Assembly (NCBI RefSeq): GCF_003353015.1
Contig: NZ_QREM01000007.1
Span: forward strand, 806,044-870,043
Length of the DNA: 64,000 nt
Direction of reading: 5' to 3'
Source: Xanthomonas arboricola
GTDB lineage: Bacteria > Pseudomonadota > Gammaproteobacteria > Xanthomonadales > Xanthomonadaceae
The position numbers and the translations under genes were made by a program. Position 1 is the first letter of the stretch, and every line of letters starts with the position of its first letter. Positions 46,691 to 54,530 of the stretch are shown piece by piece. The notes beneath the pieces were generated by a model, which saw only the letters and a list, made by a program, of their open reading frames with translations, did no database searches and had not been told where the DNA came from.

Positions 46691-47727
46691 CGACCGCTTG
46701 CTCCATTGACATTGTTCGGCATCCCTTGGGGTTGAATCGTGGGCTGGACTTGAATTTGACCGGCCGGCTGGGGCTGTGCCTGACCTGGGTATCCCGGCTG
46801 CTGCTGGACCGGGACACTACCTGGCGCTGCCGGCGTGCCCTGCTGCAACGGAACACCGGCTGGCGCTGCAGCGCCAGCTGCATTGGGATCAACCACGCCA
46901 GGGGTCATCGGTTGCTGGTAGGCCGGGGCCTGTGGTGCTGCCTGCGCTTGCGTGCTGATCGCGGACGGCGCGGCGGGCAATGCCGAATAATCGTTATCGA
47001 CACGGTAATCAGTTACCCGAAAACCCAGGGGATTCTCCACCCTGAGGCTGTCATTCATCTCAAGATTATCCTGGTAAGCAAACCCCAGCGTCGCGATCTT
47101 GTTGTCCAGGAGCGTGGTTACAGTGGATGTCTTGTCGTAGACATTCCGCTGAAAGCGTACAGTCGCACCAGTATAAGCCTTACCCTTGCCACCAATAAGG
47201 GTAATGCTAAGGATGTTGATGCGGATTGCCCGCAATCTGCCATAGGTATTGAAAGGTCTCGCTGGGTTGTTGCCGGCATGCAACGTGCGATATTCGGAAA
47301 GCACATTCGTCGCTGCCATCGCGGCAACTGTGTTCCAATCACGATCACCAATCGTGGACGCATCAAATGACTCGCGCGCCAGAATGAAACGCGCGATATT
47401 GCTGCGTGCCAATGCTTCACTAGTACTGATAGTGCGTCCGCCGTAATTCGCTTCGAGCTTGGCGATGGTACTGGTACCCGAATAAGCATCTGCCATGACC
47501 AGGTACGGCACCTTCTCCTTCAGCGGCAACATGTAGTAATAGCCGCCTGCAGTCATGACAGTCACCAACATTGACAAACTGGCCACCGTCCATGCGCGCT
47601 TTTCACTGCGGCGTGCGAGATCGGCGATGCTGACCTCGTAGTTCACCGCTTTCTGGACGGCCGCACCAACCTGGGCGGAACCGTCCTTTTCACTCACCTT
47701 CTTACGCAACATGTCGAGATCCGTCAC
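46687..47727 (-). CDS. virB8: VirB8, T4SS inner-membrane assembly protein
   Basis: 346 aa. Cytoplasmic N terminus, one membrane helix near residues 48-65 (ASLSMLVTVMTAGGYYYML) and the NTF2-like periplasmic domain up to about residue 240. After that comes an unusually long Pro/Gln/Ala-rich tail of about 95 residues (PQAPAYQQPMTPG ... QPTIQPQGMPN), which is probably disordered. VirB8 nucleates assembly. It is separated from virB7 by 111 bases. Confidence 0.95.
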   Translation of the reverse strand: MTDLDMLRKKVSEKDGSAQVGAAVQKAVNYEVSIADLARRSEKRAWTVASLSMLVTVMTAGGYYYMLPLKEKVPYLVMADAYSGTSTIAKLEANYGGRTISTSEALARSNIARFILARESFDASTIGDRDWNTVAAMAATNVLSEYRTLHAGNNPARPFNTYGRLRAIRINILSITLIGGKGKAYTGATVRFQRNVYDKTSTVTTLLDNKIATLGFAYQDNLEMNDSLRVENPLGFRVTDYRVDNDYSALPAAPSAISTQAQAAPQAPAYQQPMTPGVVDPNAAGAAAPAGVPLQQGTPAAPGSVPVQQQPGYPGQAQPQPAGQIQVQPTIQPQGMPNNVNGASGR

Positions 47728-47838
47728 CGTGAGGCCTTGTCAGGCCTGAAACTATCGCCGCGACAAGCGCGGACACATGGGAGGTGTGAACTGGCTCGCC
47801 GCCCGGATACCTGAGCGTACCGGATCAGCAATCAGCCC

Positions 47839-48258
47839 TTAGAGCTTGGCTCCAGCCGATACCGGTACCGGCTGTACCAGCAGCTTGTTGGCGGAGACCG
47901 AAACCGACACGCCTTGCGCGGCGTACACCGCGCTGAGCTCCGTGGCAGCTTGCTGCACACTGGTGGTGCTGATACTGGAAACCGGGCCGATCAGGGTGTA
48001 ATCCGAAGGCAGGTTGTAGGACAGCTGCATGTTGGAATCGGCGGCCCACCGTTCCAGCATCGTCTTCAACGTGCCATCCATCGGCGTGGCCTGGTACGTG
48101 TAGGAGGTGTAGAGCGGAATTTCAGTCGGGGCTTCGTCAAAGTGATTGACGTGCTTCCAACGTCCACCAAAATCGGGAGCGGGCTTGGTCGCGCAGGCCC
48201 CGACCAAGGCAGCGACTACCAAGACCAGCGACAGCTTGGACACATACATCGGATTCAC
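47839..48258 (-). CDS. virB7: VirB7, outer-membrane lipoprotein with N0-like domain
   Basis: 139 aa, long for VirB7. Lipobox LVGAC (Cys near residue 22), a VirB9-binding segment (KPAPDFGGRWKHVNHFDEA) and then a C-terminal globular domain of about 80 residues. In X. citri VirB7 this domain is an N0 fold like those of secretins (established), and the sequence here is collinear. The GTG start at 48258 has GGAG 8 bases upstream; an ATG three codons on is the alternative. Confidence 0.93.
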   Translation of the reverse strand: MNPMYVSKLSLVLVVAALVGACATKPAPDFGGRWKHVNHFDEAPTEIPLYTSYTYQATPMDGTLKTMLERWAADSNMQLSYNLPSDYTLIGPVSSISTTSVQQAATELSAVYAAQGVSVSVSANKLLVQPVPVSAGAKL

Positions 48259-48455
48259 TCTGACTTCTCCAACTCATGAGATTTCGGGCTTGAGACAGAT
48301 AGCACGACGACCCCGCTCACCTTTGGGTGGCGGAGGGAATCTGCCTTCGATGACTCGGTCGAGCACGCATGCCCGCCCGAACCAGTCCACACAGGCCGGT
48401 GGGCGTCCCGCATACGGGCAACGGATAAAAATGAATACGCAGAAGAACCATCCAT
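48255..48455 (-). CDS. Small uncharacterised ORF coupled to virB7
   Basis: 66 codons. ATG at 48455 with AGGAG 7 bases upstream, and its TGA overlaps the virB7 GTG as GTGA. Residues are Ser/Arg-rich (MDGSSAYSFLSVARMRD start, KSHELEKSE end) with no recognisable domain or membrane segment. Good translation signals and coupling suggest it is translated, perhaps as a leader ORF for virB7. Lack of any family match by eye keeps confidence modest. Confidence 0.4.
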   Translation of the reverse strand: MDGSSAYSFLSVARMRDAHRPVWTGSGGHACSTESSKADSLRHPKVSGVVVLSVSSPKSHELEKSE

Positions 48456-48597
48456 AGCCTTACTCCTGTACGACCCCGTCCGGCGCCGCCCCCTTAACAA
48501 AAAATCAACAATGCGCAAATTCTCGGCCACTTTGCCCTTAACGAGCACATGAGTCAAGAATTACCCGCCCCTCTGCCAAGTCGTAATGTGACAGTCA
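48259..48597. promoter_or_regulatory. virB operon promoter region
   Basis: 339 bp between virD4 and virB7. It contains the small ORF (48255-48455), a TTGACT hexamer on the minus strand at 48557-48552 that could serve as a -35, and a CRP/Clp-type site at its upstream edge. No repeat matching the CpxR box (GTAAA-N5-GTAAA) was seen. Confidence 0.55.
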
Positions 48598-48602
48598 TCA
48601 CA
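48587..48602. promoter_or_regulatory. Perfect CRP/Clp-type site TGTGA-N6-TCACA
   Basis: TGTGACAGTCATCACA matches the CRP-family consensus at all ten defined bases. It overlaps the virD4 stop and lies about 40 bp before the TTGACT hexamer of the virB7 promoter region. Clp, the Xanthomonas CRP homologue that responds to cyclic di-GMP, uses such sites. Confidence 0.6.
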
Positions 48603-50271
48603 CCATGATAGCGAGCGTTTTCACGTCGGTCTTTGGCAGCAAACGCGCGGTGAAATATCGATCTTCGTAGTAGCGGATCTTGTCGCATTTGACCGGGTGC
48701 GGGATGCCCTCGTACAGGAACACCTCCTTTTCGTTGCCCATCGCCTTCAGCTCCTGCGGAAGCATCAGCGCACGTCGCTCCTCGGAAATACTTCGGGTCG
48801 TTTCCCTGCCTCGGGTGACGTTCTTCTTCTTGATGGTGGTGTAGCCCAACATCTCGGAGTAGTCGTTCGCGTCCTGCTGCTCTCGTGGCGCATACAGGAT
48901 CTGCAGCGCATGGTTGGTGATGATGGTGCGCGACAGGTCCTTGCCGTAGGTCGCGTCCAGCTGCGCCATGCTCTGGATGATGGGCAGTAGACGCAGGTTG
49001 TAACCCGCCATGTAGGCGACTGCGGTGGCAATGATGTCGACCTTGCCGATCGAGGTGAATTCGTCCATCAACAGCAGGCACTGGTATTTCAGCTCCGGGT
49101 TGGACTTCGGCAGCTCGCGCGTGTTGAGGTTGATGATCTGGCTGAAGAGCAGATTGATGATGAGCCGGCTTTCGGCCAGCTTGTTGGGCTGGATGCCGAT
49201 GTAGATCGTCATCTTCTTCTTGCGCAGATCGGTGAGCAGGAAATCATCCGCGCTGGTCGCCGCATCCAGGACCGGATTGATCCACGCGTTGAGCGGCTCC
49301 TTCAGGGTGCCCATGATGGACGCAAACGTCTCGTCGGCCTGTGACAGCATGTTGGCGAATGCCGAGCGTGCATTGCCGCTGAGGAACCGGCGCTCGGAGA
49401 GCGACTTGAGGTACTTCTTGAGGTCTGTGCCATCTCCGGACGAGAGGCGGTAGATGCCGCCAAGCGTGGGAGCCCCTGCCCCACCCGGGAAGCCGAGCGA
49501 CACCTCTTCGTCCTGGTTTTCGAACAGATACAGGGCAAACGCCATGAACGCGTTCCGCGCCTGACTGACCCAGAATTTCTGGTCGTCCGATCCATCCGGA
49601 TACAGCATGGCGGCGATGCTCATCAGATCCGACACCCGGAACGCCGGATCGCTGGACACATAGGTCAGCGGATTCCAGCGATGGGTACGACGATCCTCCG
49701 CAAAGGGATTGAAGAGGAACACCTCATGCCCCTGACTGGCGCGCCAACCGCTGGTGAGGTCGAAGTTCTCCTGCTTGATGTCCAGGACCACCACCGACTC
49801 CTGATACTCGAGCAGGTTGGGAATGACCACGCCCACGCCCTTGCCGGAGCGCGTCGGCGCGGCGAGGATCACGAACTGCTGCCCGCTCAGCCGTACAAGC
49901 TTGCCGTTGAACTTGCCCACGACAATGCCATTGCCACTCGGCTTGAACAGACCGTGCTTGGAAAGGTCTGCCGCCCCGGCAAAGCGCGCATCACCATGCA
50001 GCGCCCGTGCCTTCGGCTTGACCAGGAGCACGACCGTGATGGCCCAGATGATCCCGGGCAGACCAAAGCCGAGAATGCCGGACATCTTGATCTTGGTTGC
50101 GTAAGGCGCCACTTCCGGTAAGCCCAGCGCCTTGACGTAGCGGTAGTAGGTATCCCACGCGTACAGCCCGGTATCGAGCCGCAACAACAGCAGCGTCAGA
50201 TATCCGGACAGAAAATACCCGACAAGCAATGTCACCAAGGTGGCGATTGCGATTACTTTGGCTTTGGACAC
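48598..50271 (-). CDS. virD4: VirD4, T4SS coupling protein
   Basis: 557 aa. Two N-terminal membrane helices (residues 6-30 and about 64-85), then the TraG/VirD4 ATPase domain with Walker A APTRSGKGVG near residue 139 and Walker B LLMDEFTSIG. The all-alpha domain between them in X. citri binds XVIPCD-bearing effectors. No effector gene is in this window. GTG start (MSKAKVIAI). Confidence 0.97.
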   Translation of the reverse strand: MSKAKVIAIATLVTLLVGYFLSGYLTLLLLRLDTGLYAWDTYYRYVKALGLPEVAPYATKIKMSGILGFGLPGIIWAITVVLLVKPKARALHGDARFAGAADLSKHGLFKPSGNGIVVGKFNGKLVRLSGQQFVILAAPTRSGKGVGVVIPNLLEYQESVVVLDIKQENFDLTSGWRASQGHEVFLFNPFAEDRRTHRWNPLTYVSSDPAFRVSDLMSIAAMLYPDGSDDQKFWVSQARNAFMAFALYLFENQDEEVSLGFPGGAGAPTLGGIYRLSSGDGTDLKKYLKSLSERRFLSGNARSAFANMLSQADETFASIMGTLKEPLNAWINPVLDAATSADDFLLTDLRKKKMTIYIGIQPNKLAESRLIINLLFSQIINLNTRELPKSNPELKYQCLLLMDEFTSIGKVDIIATAVAYMAGYNLRLLPIIQSMAQLDATYGKDLSRTIITNHALQILYAPREQQDANDYSEMLGYTTIKKKNVTRGRETTRSISEERRALMLPQELKAMGNEKEVFLYEGIPHPVKCDKIRYYEDRYFTARLLPKTDVKTLAIMV

Positions 50272-50306
50272 GCGCCCCTTCTCCCTGGCTTGTTTTTCGA
50301 CGGTAC

Positions 50307-50549
50307 TTAGCGACGGACGACGGGCTTGTGGTCAACCAGATCAGACTTGCGTCCACCACTCTCGCTCTCGACGAGCGAGTCGATCCAGACCCTGGCTTGA
50401 TCCAGCGACAGGTCCGGCGTGATCCGAGTACCAGCGTCCGTCACGACGGCATAGGCCACCACGGCGTCTGGCGCGTAGGTGTCCTCCCGGGTGATTGCCA
50501 CGACACGGTACCCGCCCCTGGTCAGCACGGTGTGCTGATACTCGTCCAT
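50307..50549 (-). CDS. Hypothetical protein upstream of virD4
   Basis: 80 aa, starts MDEYQHTVLTRGGYRVVAI. It is acidic, with a predicted beta-beta-beta-alpha pattern (GYRVVAITR, VVAYAVVTDAGTR, LDQARVWIDSLVE) and a charged tail. I do not recognise a family. It ends 35 bases before virD4 in the same direction, so it may be the first gene of that transcript. Confidence 0.65.
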   Translation of the reverse strand: MDEYQHTVLTRGGYRVVAITREDTYAPDAVVAYAVVTDAGTRITPDLSLDQARVWIDSLVESESGGRKSDLVDHKPVVRR

Positions 50550-51084
50550 CGCCAGCCTTCCTTTTCGTCAGCGCGGAGGCGATGCTAAAGCATGCCGTGT
50601 GATGGAGAAAGCGGTTTCGGCGAAGCCGGCACAACAAGGCCTGCATTCGACGCAAGGCGAGGATCGGGATGTGTCAGTGCTGGCGGAATTCGGTTGGCAC
50701 TTGAATGCTTTCAAAGCCACACACATGCGTGGCGATGACAACTCGCCTTTATGGATGAGGTGCCCAGCTATGGGTGCGGTGCCCAGCGCCGCGACGAAAC
50801 AAGGTTGAACAGCGACCCGAGCCTGACCTAGGAATCTTGCCGCACGGGCGCAAAAGCACCCGGCCTGCCAGGCCGGCGTGCAGCCGCGCGTGACGCCTAG
50901 CCGCTGCACGATGTTCGATTCAATGCACTTGGGGACGCCAAGGATGCAAGCGAAAGCGATCATCGAAGACCTGGCAAAGGACGCACGGACGCTGCAAGCG
51001 CAAATGCATGAGCCAACCTGGGATCCGCGGCAGCAGTCGCTGCCGATGTTGAAGCCACTCAAGTCGCCATGCCGTCTGGACTTG
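50550..51084. other. Gene-free stretch before the mobile element
   Basis: 535 bp. Two frames cross it (50568-51062 minus, 50878-51117 plus), but both have atypical composition and the second runs into the tRNA-derived repeat. Before integration this sequence lay directly downstream of tRNA-Val. Nothing else is visible. Confidence 0.6.
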
Positions 51085-51132
51085 GAGTGGTGGGCGGTAC
51101 AGGGTTCGAACCTGTGACCCCTACCATGTCAA
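51085..51132. repeat. attL: 48-bp repeat of the tRNA-Val 3' end
   Basis: Identical to 61678-61725. It contains the last 46 bases of tRNA-Val, including the T arm and CCA, in minus orientation. Identity stops exactly at 51084/51133. Confidence 0.95.
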
Positions 51133-51166
51133 CGGGATTCTAGGGGTAGCTGTAGCAAGGGAATAA

Positions 51167-51247
51167 CCTGCAAAGCCTTGATTAAACGTCTCATTGGATG
51201 CGAGTGCGTCCATATACGTTTGCTTTTTTGCAGGAGCCTTGCAGGAC
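51167..51247. promoter_or_regulatory. Putative integrase arm sites, left end
   Basis: TTGCAGGAG at 51228-51236 and TTGCAGGAC at 51239-51247, spaced by 11 bp, plus an inverted CCTGCAA at 51167-51173. The same pair occurs at the right end (61593-61612). The last copy is just before the integrase ATG. Confidence 0.6.
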
Positions 51248-51251
51248 AGCC

Positions 51252-52397
51252 ATGCCGAAGATCAACCGCGAGCCGCTAACGCGGCGTTCCGTCGATAGCG
51301 CGAAGGCGACAGGCAAAGCCTACCGGATGCGCGATGCCACCGTCCCCGGCCTGGTGCTGCGCGTCTCCGCCACCGGCGCGCGCTGCTGGGCCATCGTCTG
51401 GGGCCGCGGGCAGGAACGCACCTTCGGCGACTACCCCGCCCTGCCGCTGGAGGCAGCACGCGAGCGCGCCAGGAAGCTCGCCGGCGAGATCGCCGCGCAC
51501 GGCGCGCCGCTGGCGGTGATCGAGGCGGCCAAGCCCAAGCCGGCCACGCTGGGCTCGTTCGTGCGTGAGCATTACGGCCCATGGGCCAAGGCCAACCAGA
51601 AGGCCGGCCAGGCCACCATCGATGCGCTCGCCGCCCACTTCACCGAGATCGTAGACAAGCCGCTCGCCGCCATCTGCGCGTTCGACCTGGAGCGGTTCAA
51701 GTCGCAGCGCTTGAAGGCCGGCATCAAGCCGGCGACGGTGAACCGCGACCTGTCCCGGATCCGCGGCGCGCTGTCCCGCGCGGTCGACTGGGGAATGCTC
51801 GAGCAGCACCCGATGCGCACCGTGAAGCAGGCCAAGGGCGCCGACGACAGCCGCGTGCGTTACCTGACACACGAGGAGGAACGCCAGCTGCGCGCCGGCC
51901 TGCAGCAGCGCGAGCACGACCGCCGCGCGCCTCACCTGCTGCCGATGGTGCTGGTGGCGCTCAACACCGGCATGCGCCGCGGCGAGCTGCTCGGCCTGGA
52001 CTGGGCAGACGTCAACCTGCCAGGCAAGCTCGTCACCGTGACGGTGGCCAACGCCAAGAGCCGCAAGGCCCGCCACATACCGCTCAACAGCGAGGCGCAC
52101 GACACGCTCGCGCGCTGGGGCGGCGGGGGCGCCGGTACCGGCCTGGTGTTCCCTTCGCCCAGGACAGGCCGGCGCATGGACAACATCAGTAGCAGCTGGG
52201 AGGAGCTGTGCGACACGATCGCCCTGCCCGGCTTCCGCTTCCACGACCTGCGGCACACCTTCGCCAGCCGCCTGGTCATGGCCGGCGTCGACCTCAACAC
52301 CGTGCGCGAGCTGCTGGGGCACTCCGACATCCGCATGACGCTGCGCTATGCACACCTGGCGCCGGACAAGCTGGCCGAGGCAGTGGCCAGGCTCTGA
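51252..52397 (+). CDS. int: Tyrosine integrase (phage/P4 type)
   Basis: 381 aa. N-terminal DUF4102-like arm-binding domain (residues 1-95, KATGKAYRMRDATVPGLVLRV), SAM-like core-binding domain (about 100-195) and catalytic domain with Arg242 (TGMRRGELLGL), Lys269, His331-x-x-Arg334 (FHDLRHTF), His357 (LLGHSD) and Tyr366 (LRYAHL). All catalytic residues are present. It would recombine the tRNA-Val att sites. It lies at the att copy farthest from the intact tRNA. Confidence 0.95.
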   Translation: MPKINREPLTRRSVDSAKATGKAYRMRDATVPGLVLRVSATGARCWAIVWGRGQERTFGDYPALPLEAARERARKLAGEIAAHGAPLAVIEAAKPKPATLGSFVREHYGPWAKANQKAGQATIDALAAHFTEIVDKPLAAICAFDLERFKSQRLKAGIKPATVNRDLSRIRGALSRAVDWGMLEQHPMRTVKQAKGADDSRVRYLTHEEERQLRAGLQQREHDRRAPHLLPMVLVALNTGMRRGELLGLDWADVNLPGKLVTVTVANAKSRKARHIPLNSEAHDTLARWGGGGAGTGLVFPSPRTGRRMDNISSSWEELCDTIALPGFRFHDLRHTFASRLVMAGVDLNTVRELLGHSDIRMTLRYAHLAPDKLAEAVARL

Positions 52398-52706
52398 CCG
52401 CATCCAACCGCCGACGGCGGACGAACCGCCTTGCTCCGTTCCGCCAGCCGTGCTCCATACGCTCCTCACATCTGAGGAGCGGTCGGTGGAATTTCCTCAA
52501 CCTGAGGAGATTCGGCGCCAGGGGCTTTTCCTCACCGTGAGGAGAAGGGGGCAAACGCCATATCTGGCGTATGGACCAACTGCCGGAATCCCGGCAGTTC
52601 CGGGTTCGAATCCCAGCCTATCCGACATACCCACCATTGGTGGAGAAGCCGAGCGGGTTCGGATCCCTCTCGCTCCGCTTTCCTGCGGTGCAGGATTCCG
52701 ACGAAA
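52398..52706. other. Inverted-repeat-rich non-coding region after int
   Basis: About 310 bp with three TCCTCA/TGAGGA palindromes (52461-52543), hairpins at 52555-52570 and 52579-52598, a T-arm-like GGGTTCGAATCCC (52603-52615), and a CCACCA-T-TGGTGG palindrome at 52631-52643. No ORF is convincing. Confidence 0.6.
52461..52543. promoter_or_regulatory. Three operator-like palindromes (TCCTCA-Nx-TGAGGA)
   Basis: Palindromes at 52461-52480 (8-bp arms), 52494-52508 and 52529-52543, with centres about 31 and 35 bp apart, roughly three helical turns. The regular spacing suggests cooperative protein binding, for example by an excisionase or repressor. Confidence 0.6.
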
Positions 52707-53315
52707 TCAACGGTTTGCAGCCGACCTGGCCGCTACAGCCTTTTGGTATGCCGCGAGCAATGGCCCCTTGTTCTCAACTCCGAGAATCTCGCGAATAGGC
52801 ACGTGCGACGGTTTTCCACCCCTCGAAGTCACTGCAATAACCTCTTCTCGGATCTTCTCCCAGCATGCGAATGCAGGCTCCCAATAGAGCCTCTGGAGTT
52901 CGTTATGGGCCTCATCGGGTGAAAGCGAGCGCGCTAGTTCGCCTTCAAGTGCGCTCGCATCTGGGAAGGTCCATACGGCCTCGCAGGTCATAGCGTCTTC
53001 AAAGGCGAGGAGTGTCGGCGCGCTCATGAAGACATGGAACAAATTGCGCGGTTCATGCGGATCGCCCGATATGCCAGCGAGCATGTCACCAATAGTGAGC
53101 CCTCCATTATCGACGTTGAAAGAGTTGAGGCCGACCTGCAAGGCCCACTCCATCGATTGGCTAAGCGAGCGGTGCTGCGCTTTTGCGAGTAGCTCCAGGC
53201 CATAGAGCAGAGACGGTCTCAAGGACAAGTTAACTCGTTTCAGTTTTTCGCCTTCCACGCGGGGCGGACGGCCACCCTTGGACCTGCTCGGCCCCTCTAA
53301 ATTTTCGCTTGACAT
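52707..53315 (-). CDS. Ribbon-helix-helix-like regulator, uncharacterised
   Basis: 202 aa. The N-terminal part (RPPRVEGEKLKRVNLSLRPS, then LLYGLELLAKAQHRSLSQSM) has the strand-helix-helix pattern of Arc/MetJ-type DNA-binding proteins. The remaining 130 residues are acidic with no family I recognise. It is divergent from the HTH gene at 53392 and separated by 76 bp carrying an inverted repeat, the usual layout of a repressor with its operator. The base composition is less GC-rich than the host's. Confidence 0.7.
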   Translation of the reverse strand: MSSENLEGPSRSKGGRPPRVEGEKLKRVNLSLRPSLLYGLELLAKAQHRSLSQSMEWALQVGLNSFNVDNGGLTIGDMLAGISGDPHEPRNLFHVFMSAPTLLAFEDAMTCEAVWTFPDASALEGELARSLSPDEAHNELQRLYWEPAFACWEKIREEVIAVTSRGGKPSHVPIREILGVENKGPLLAAYQKAVAARSAANR

Positions 53316-53335
53316 GCTTAGATTCTTCCAGTTCA

Positions 53336-53369
53336 ATGTGTTTCGTGGGTTTATTACACACAAACACAT
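53336..53369. promoter_or_regulatory. Inverted repeat between divergent regulators
   Basis: ATGTGTTT (53336-53343) and AAACACAT (53362-53369), perfect 8-bp arms 18 bp apart, inside an AT-rich divergent promoter. It is a likely operator for one or both flanking regulators. Confidence 0.6.
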
Positions 53370-53391
53370 ACAACATAAGACAGGAAGAACT

Positions 53392-53604
53392 ATGTCACAG
53401 CAGGCCCCCGTAGAGAAGCTCAGCTATACCGTCGAACAGGCCATGGGCGCCACCGGCATGAGCCGCAGCGCGTTTTACAAGGCAATCAGCAAGGCTGGAT
53501 TGGTGACCTTCAAGCTGGGCAAGCGCCGCATGGTGTCGGCGCGCGCGCTGCAGCAGTTCATCGAGGCGCAGGAGCGCGAAGCATCCCGGCGGAGTGTCGC
53601 TTGA
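53392..53604 (+). CDS. Excisionase/AlpA-like HTH protein
   Basis: 70 aa. Helix-turn-helix of the HTH_17/AlpA type: YTVEQAMGATGMSRSAFYKA (about residues 11-30), then FKLGKRRMVSARALQQFIEA. Such proteins act as excisionases or activators of integrase in satellites and prophages. Shine-Dalgarno AGGA is 8 bases before the ATG. First gene of the rightward operon. Confidence 0.8.
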   Translation: MSQQAPVEKLSYTVEQAMGATGMSRSAFYKAISKAGLVTFKLGKRRMVSARALQQFIEAQEREASRRSVA

Positions 53605-53687
53605 CCCCGCAAATAGAAACGGCCCGAGCGCGCCAACGCCCGAGCCGTAGAAGACAAGCCCGAACCCTACCAAGGAACGACCAAGCC

Positions 53688-53921
53688 ATGAGCACAACTG
53701 TACATCATCCGCGCGCTGCTGCAACCCGCAAGGCAGCGTGGTTTGGCGAATGCCCGGGGATGCAATCACACCTCGAGTTCGCCCTGCGCTTCACCCAGTG
53801 GATGCAGGCGCGCCGGCAGAAGCCGACCGTCAGCGACATGATGGAACGCTGGGGCATGAGCCGCGCCACCGCCTACCGCTACAAGGCCGCCTATCGCGCG
53901 GTGACCGGCGGTGACGCATGA
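53688..53921 (+). CDS. Small HTH-containing phage protein
   Basis: 77 aa. Its C-terminal half has a helix-turn-helix (KPTVSDMMERWGMSRATAYR). The N terminus is basic and alanine-rich. It overlaps the next gene by four bases (ATGA). Probably a regulatory or replication accessory protein; no specific family recognised. Confidence 0.65.
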   Translation: MSTTVHHPRAAATRKAAWFGECPGMQSHLEFALRFTQWMQARRQKPTVSDMMERWGMSRATAYRYKAAYRAVTGGDA

Positions 53922-54115
53922 GCGCGACTGTCCTCACCTTCCCGCCGGCGCGCATCGTCCGCCGAGCACCCCGCCCTGCCCCCAGTCGTGTCGATGCCCT
54001 CGTGGCGGTGCTGGAGCGGATCGCCAGCGATCCCAGCAGCGCATTCGCGCGGCGGCGGATGCAGCTGCTTGCCCAGGCCAACGCAACGCCAACGAGTGAG
54101 TGTGATGCCCGATGA
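53918..54115 (+). CDS. Hypothetical phage protein
   Basis: 65 aa, basic, with a helical C-terminal half (DALVAVLERIASDPSSAFAR). No domain recognised. It overlaps the genes on both sides (ATGA with the upstream gene; 11 bases with the replication gene), which supports that it is translated as part of the operon. Confidence 0.6.
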   Translation: MSATVLTFPPARIVRRAPRPAPSRVDALVAVLERIASDPSSAFARRRMQLLAQANATPTSECDAR

Positions 54116-54530
54116 ATACCGCAAGCCAATCGCGGCGAACAAGCGAGCCAAGTTCAAGGGCAGGAGCAAGGGTGCACCGTTCCTGGCGATCGAGCACCGC
54201 ATCGCTGACAGCGAGGAGTTTGGCCGCCTCTCCGGCAACGCAGTCAAGCTGCTGCTCGAACTGGCCAGACAGTACCGGCCGGGCAAGAACGGTGATCTCA
54301 GCATCCCGTGGTCGCTGCTGCAGGACCGTGGGTGGCGCAGCAAGGCGACGGTACACGCCGCGAAGCTCGAGCTACTGGAGTCTGGTTGGGTCGTCGAAAC
54401 GCGCAAAGGCGGGAAGCATCTGTGCAGCCTGTACGCCATCAGCTACTACGCGATCGATGAGTCAGAAAAGCACACAGAGCGCCCGACAACTGTGCCGCTC
54501 AATCTCTGGCAGCAAAAACGCAATGCGTAG
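54105..54530 (+). CDS. Probable replication-initiation protein with winged helix
   Basis: 141 aa. The middle (LSGNAVKLLLELARQYRPGK and IPWSLLQDRGWRSKATVHAA) looks like a winged helix-turn-helix, followed by a beta wing (SGWVVETRKGGKHLCSLYAI). Related short proteins occur in Xanthomonas/Xylella prophages and resemble plasmid Rep or Orf-type initiators. Immediately after its stop come iterons and a DnaA box, supporting a replication role (inference). Confidence 0.65.
   Translation: MPDEYRKPIAANKRAKFKGRSKGAPFLAIEHRIADSEEFGRLSGNAVKLLLELARQYRPGKNGDLSIPWSLLQDRGWRSKATVHAAKLELLESGWVVETRKGGKHLCSLYAISYYAIDESEKHTERPTTVPLNLWQQKRNA

Noticed and set aside
48259-48597. CpxR box upstream of virB7
   Set aside because: CpxR control of this system is known in X. 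citri, but no GTAAA-N5-GTAAA could be found by eye in this region.
50568-51062. 164-codon minus-strand frame between virD4 and the element
   Set aside because: Cysteine-rich, scattered composition without domain; no start signal.
50878-51117. 79-codon plus-strand frame ending in EWWAVQGSNL
   Set aside because: Its end is the tRNA-derived att repeat read as protein; the same tail would appear at any such att site.
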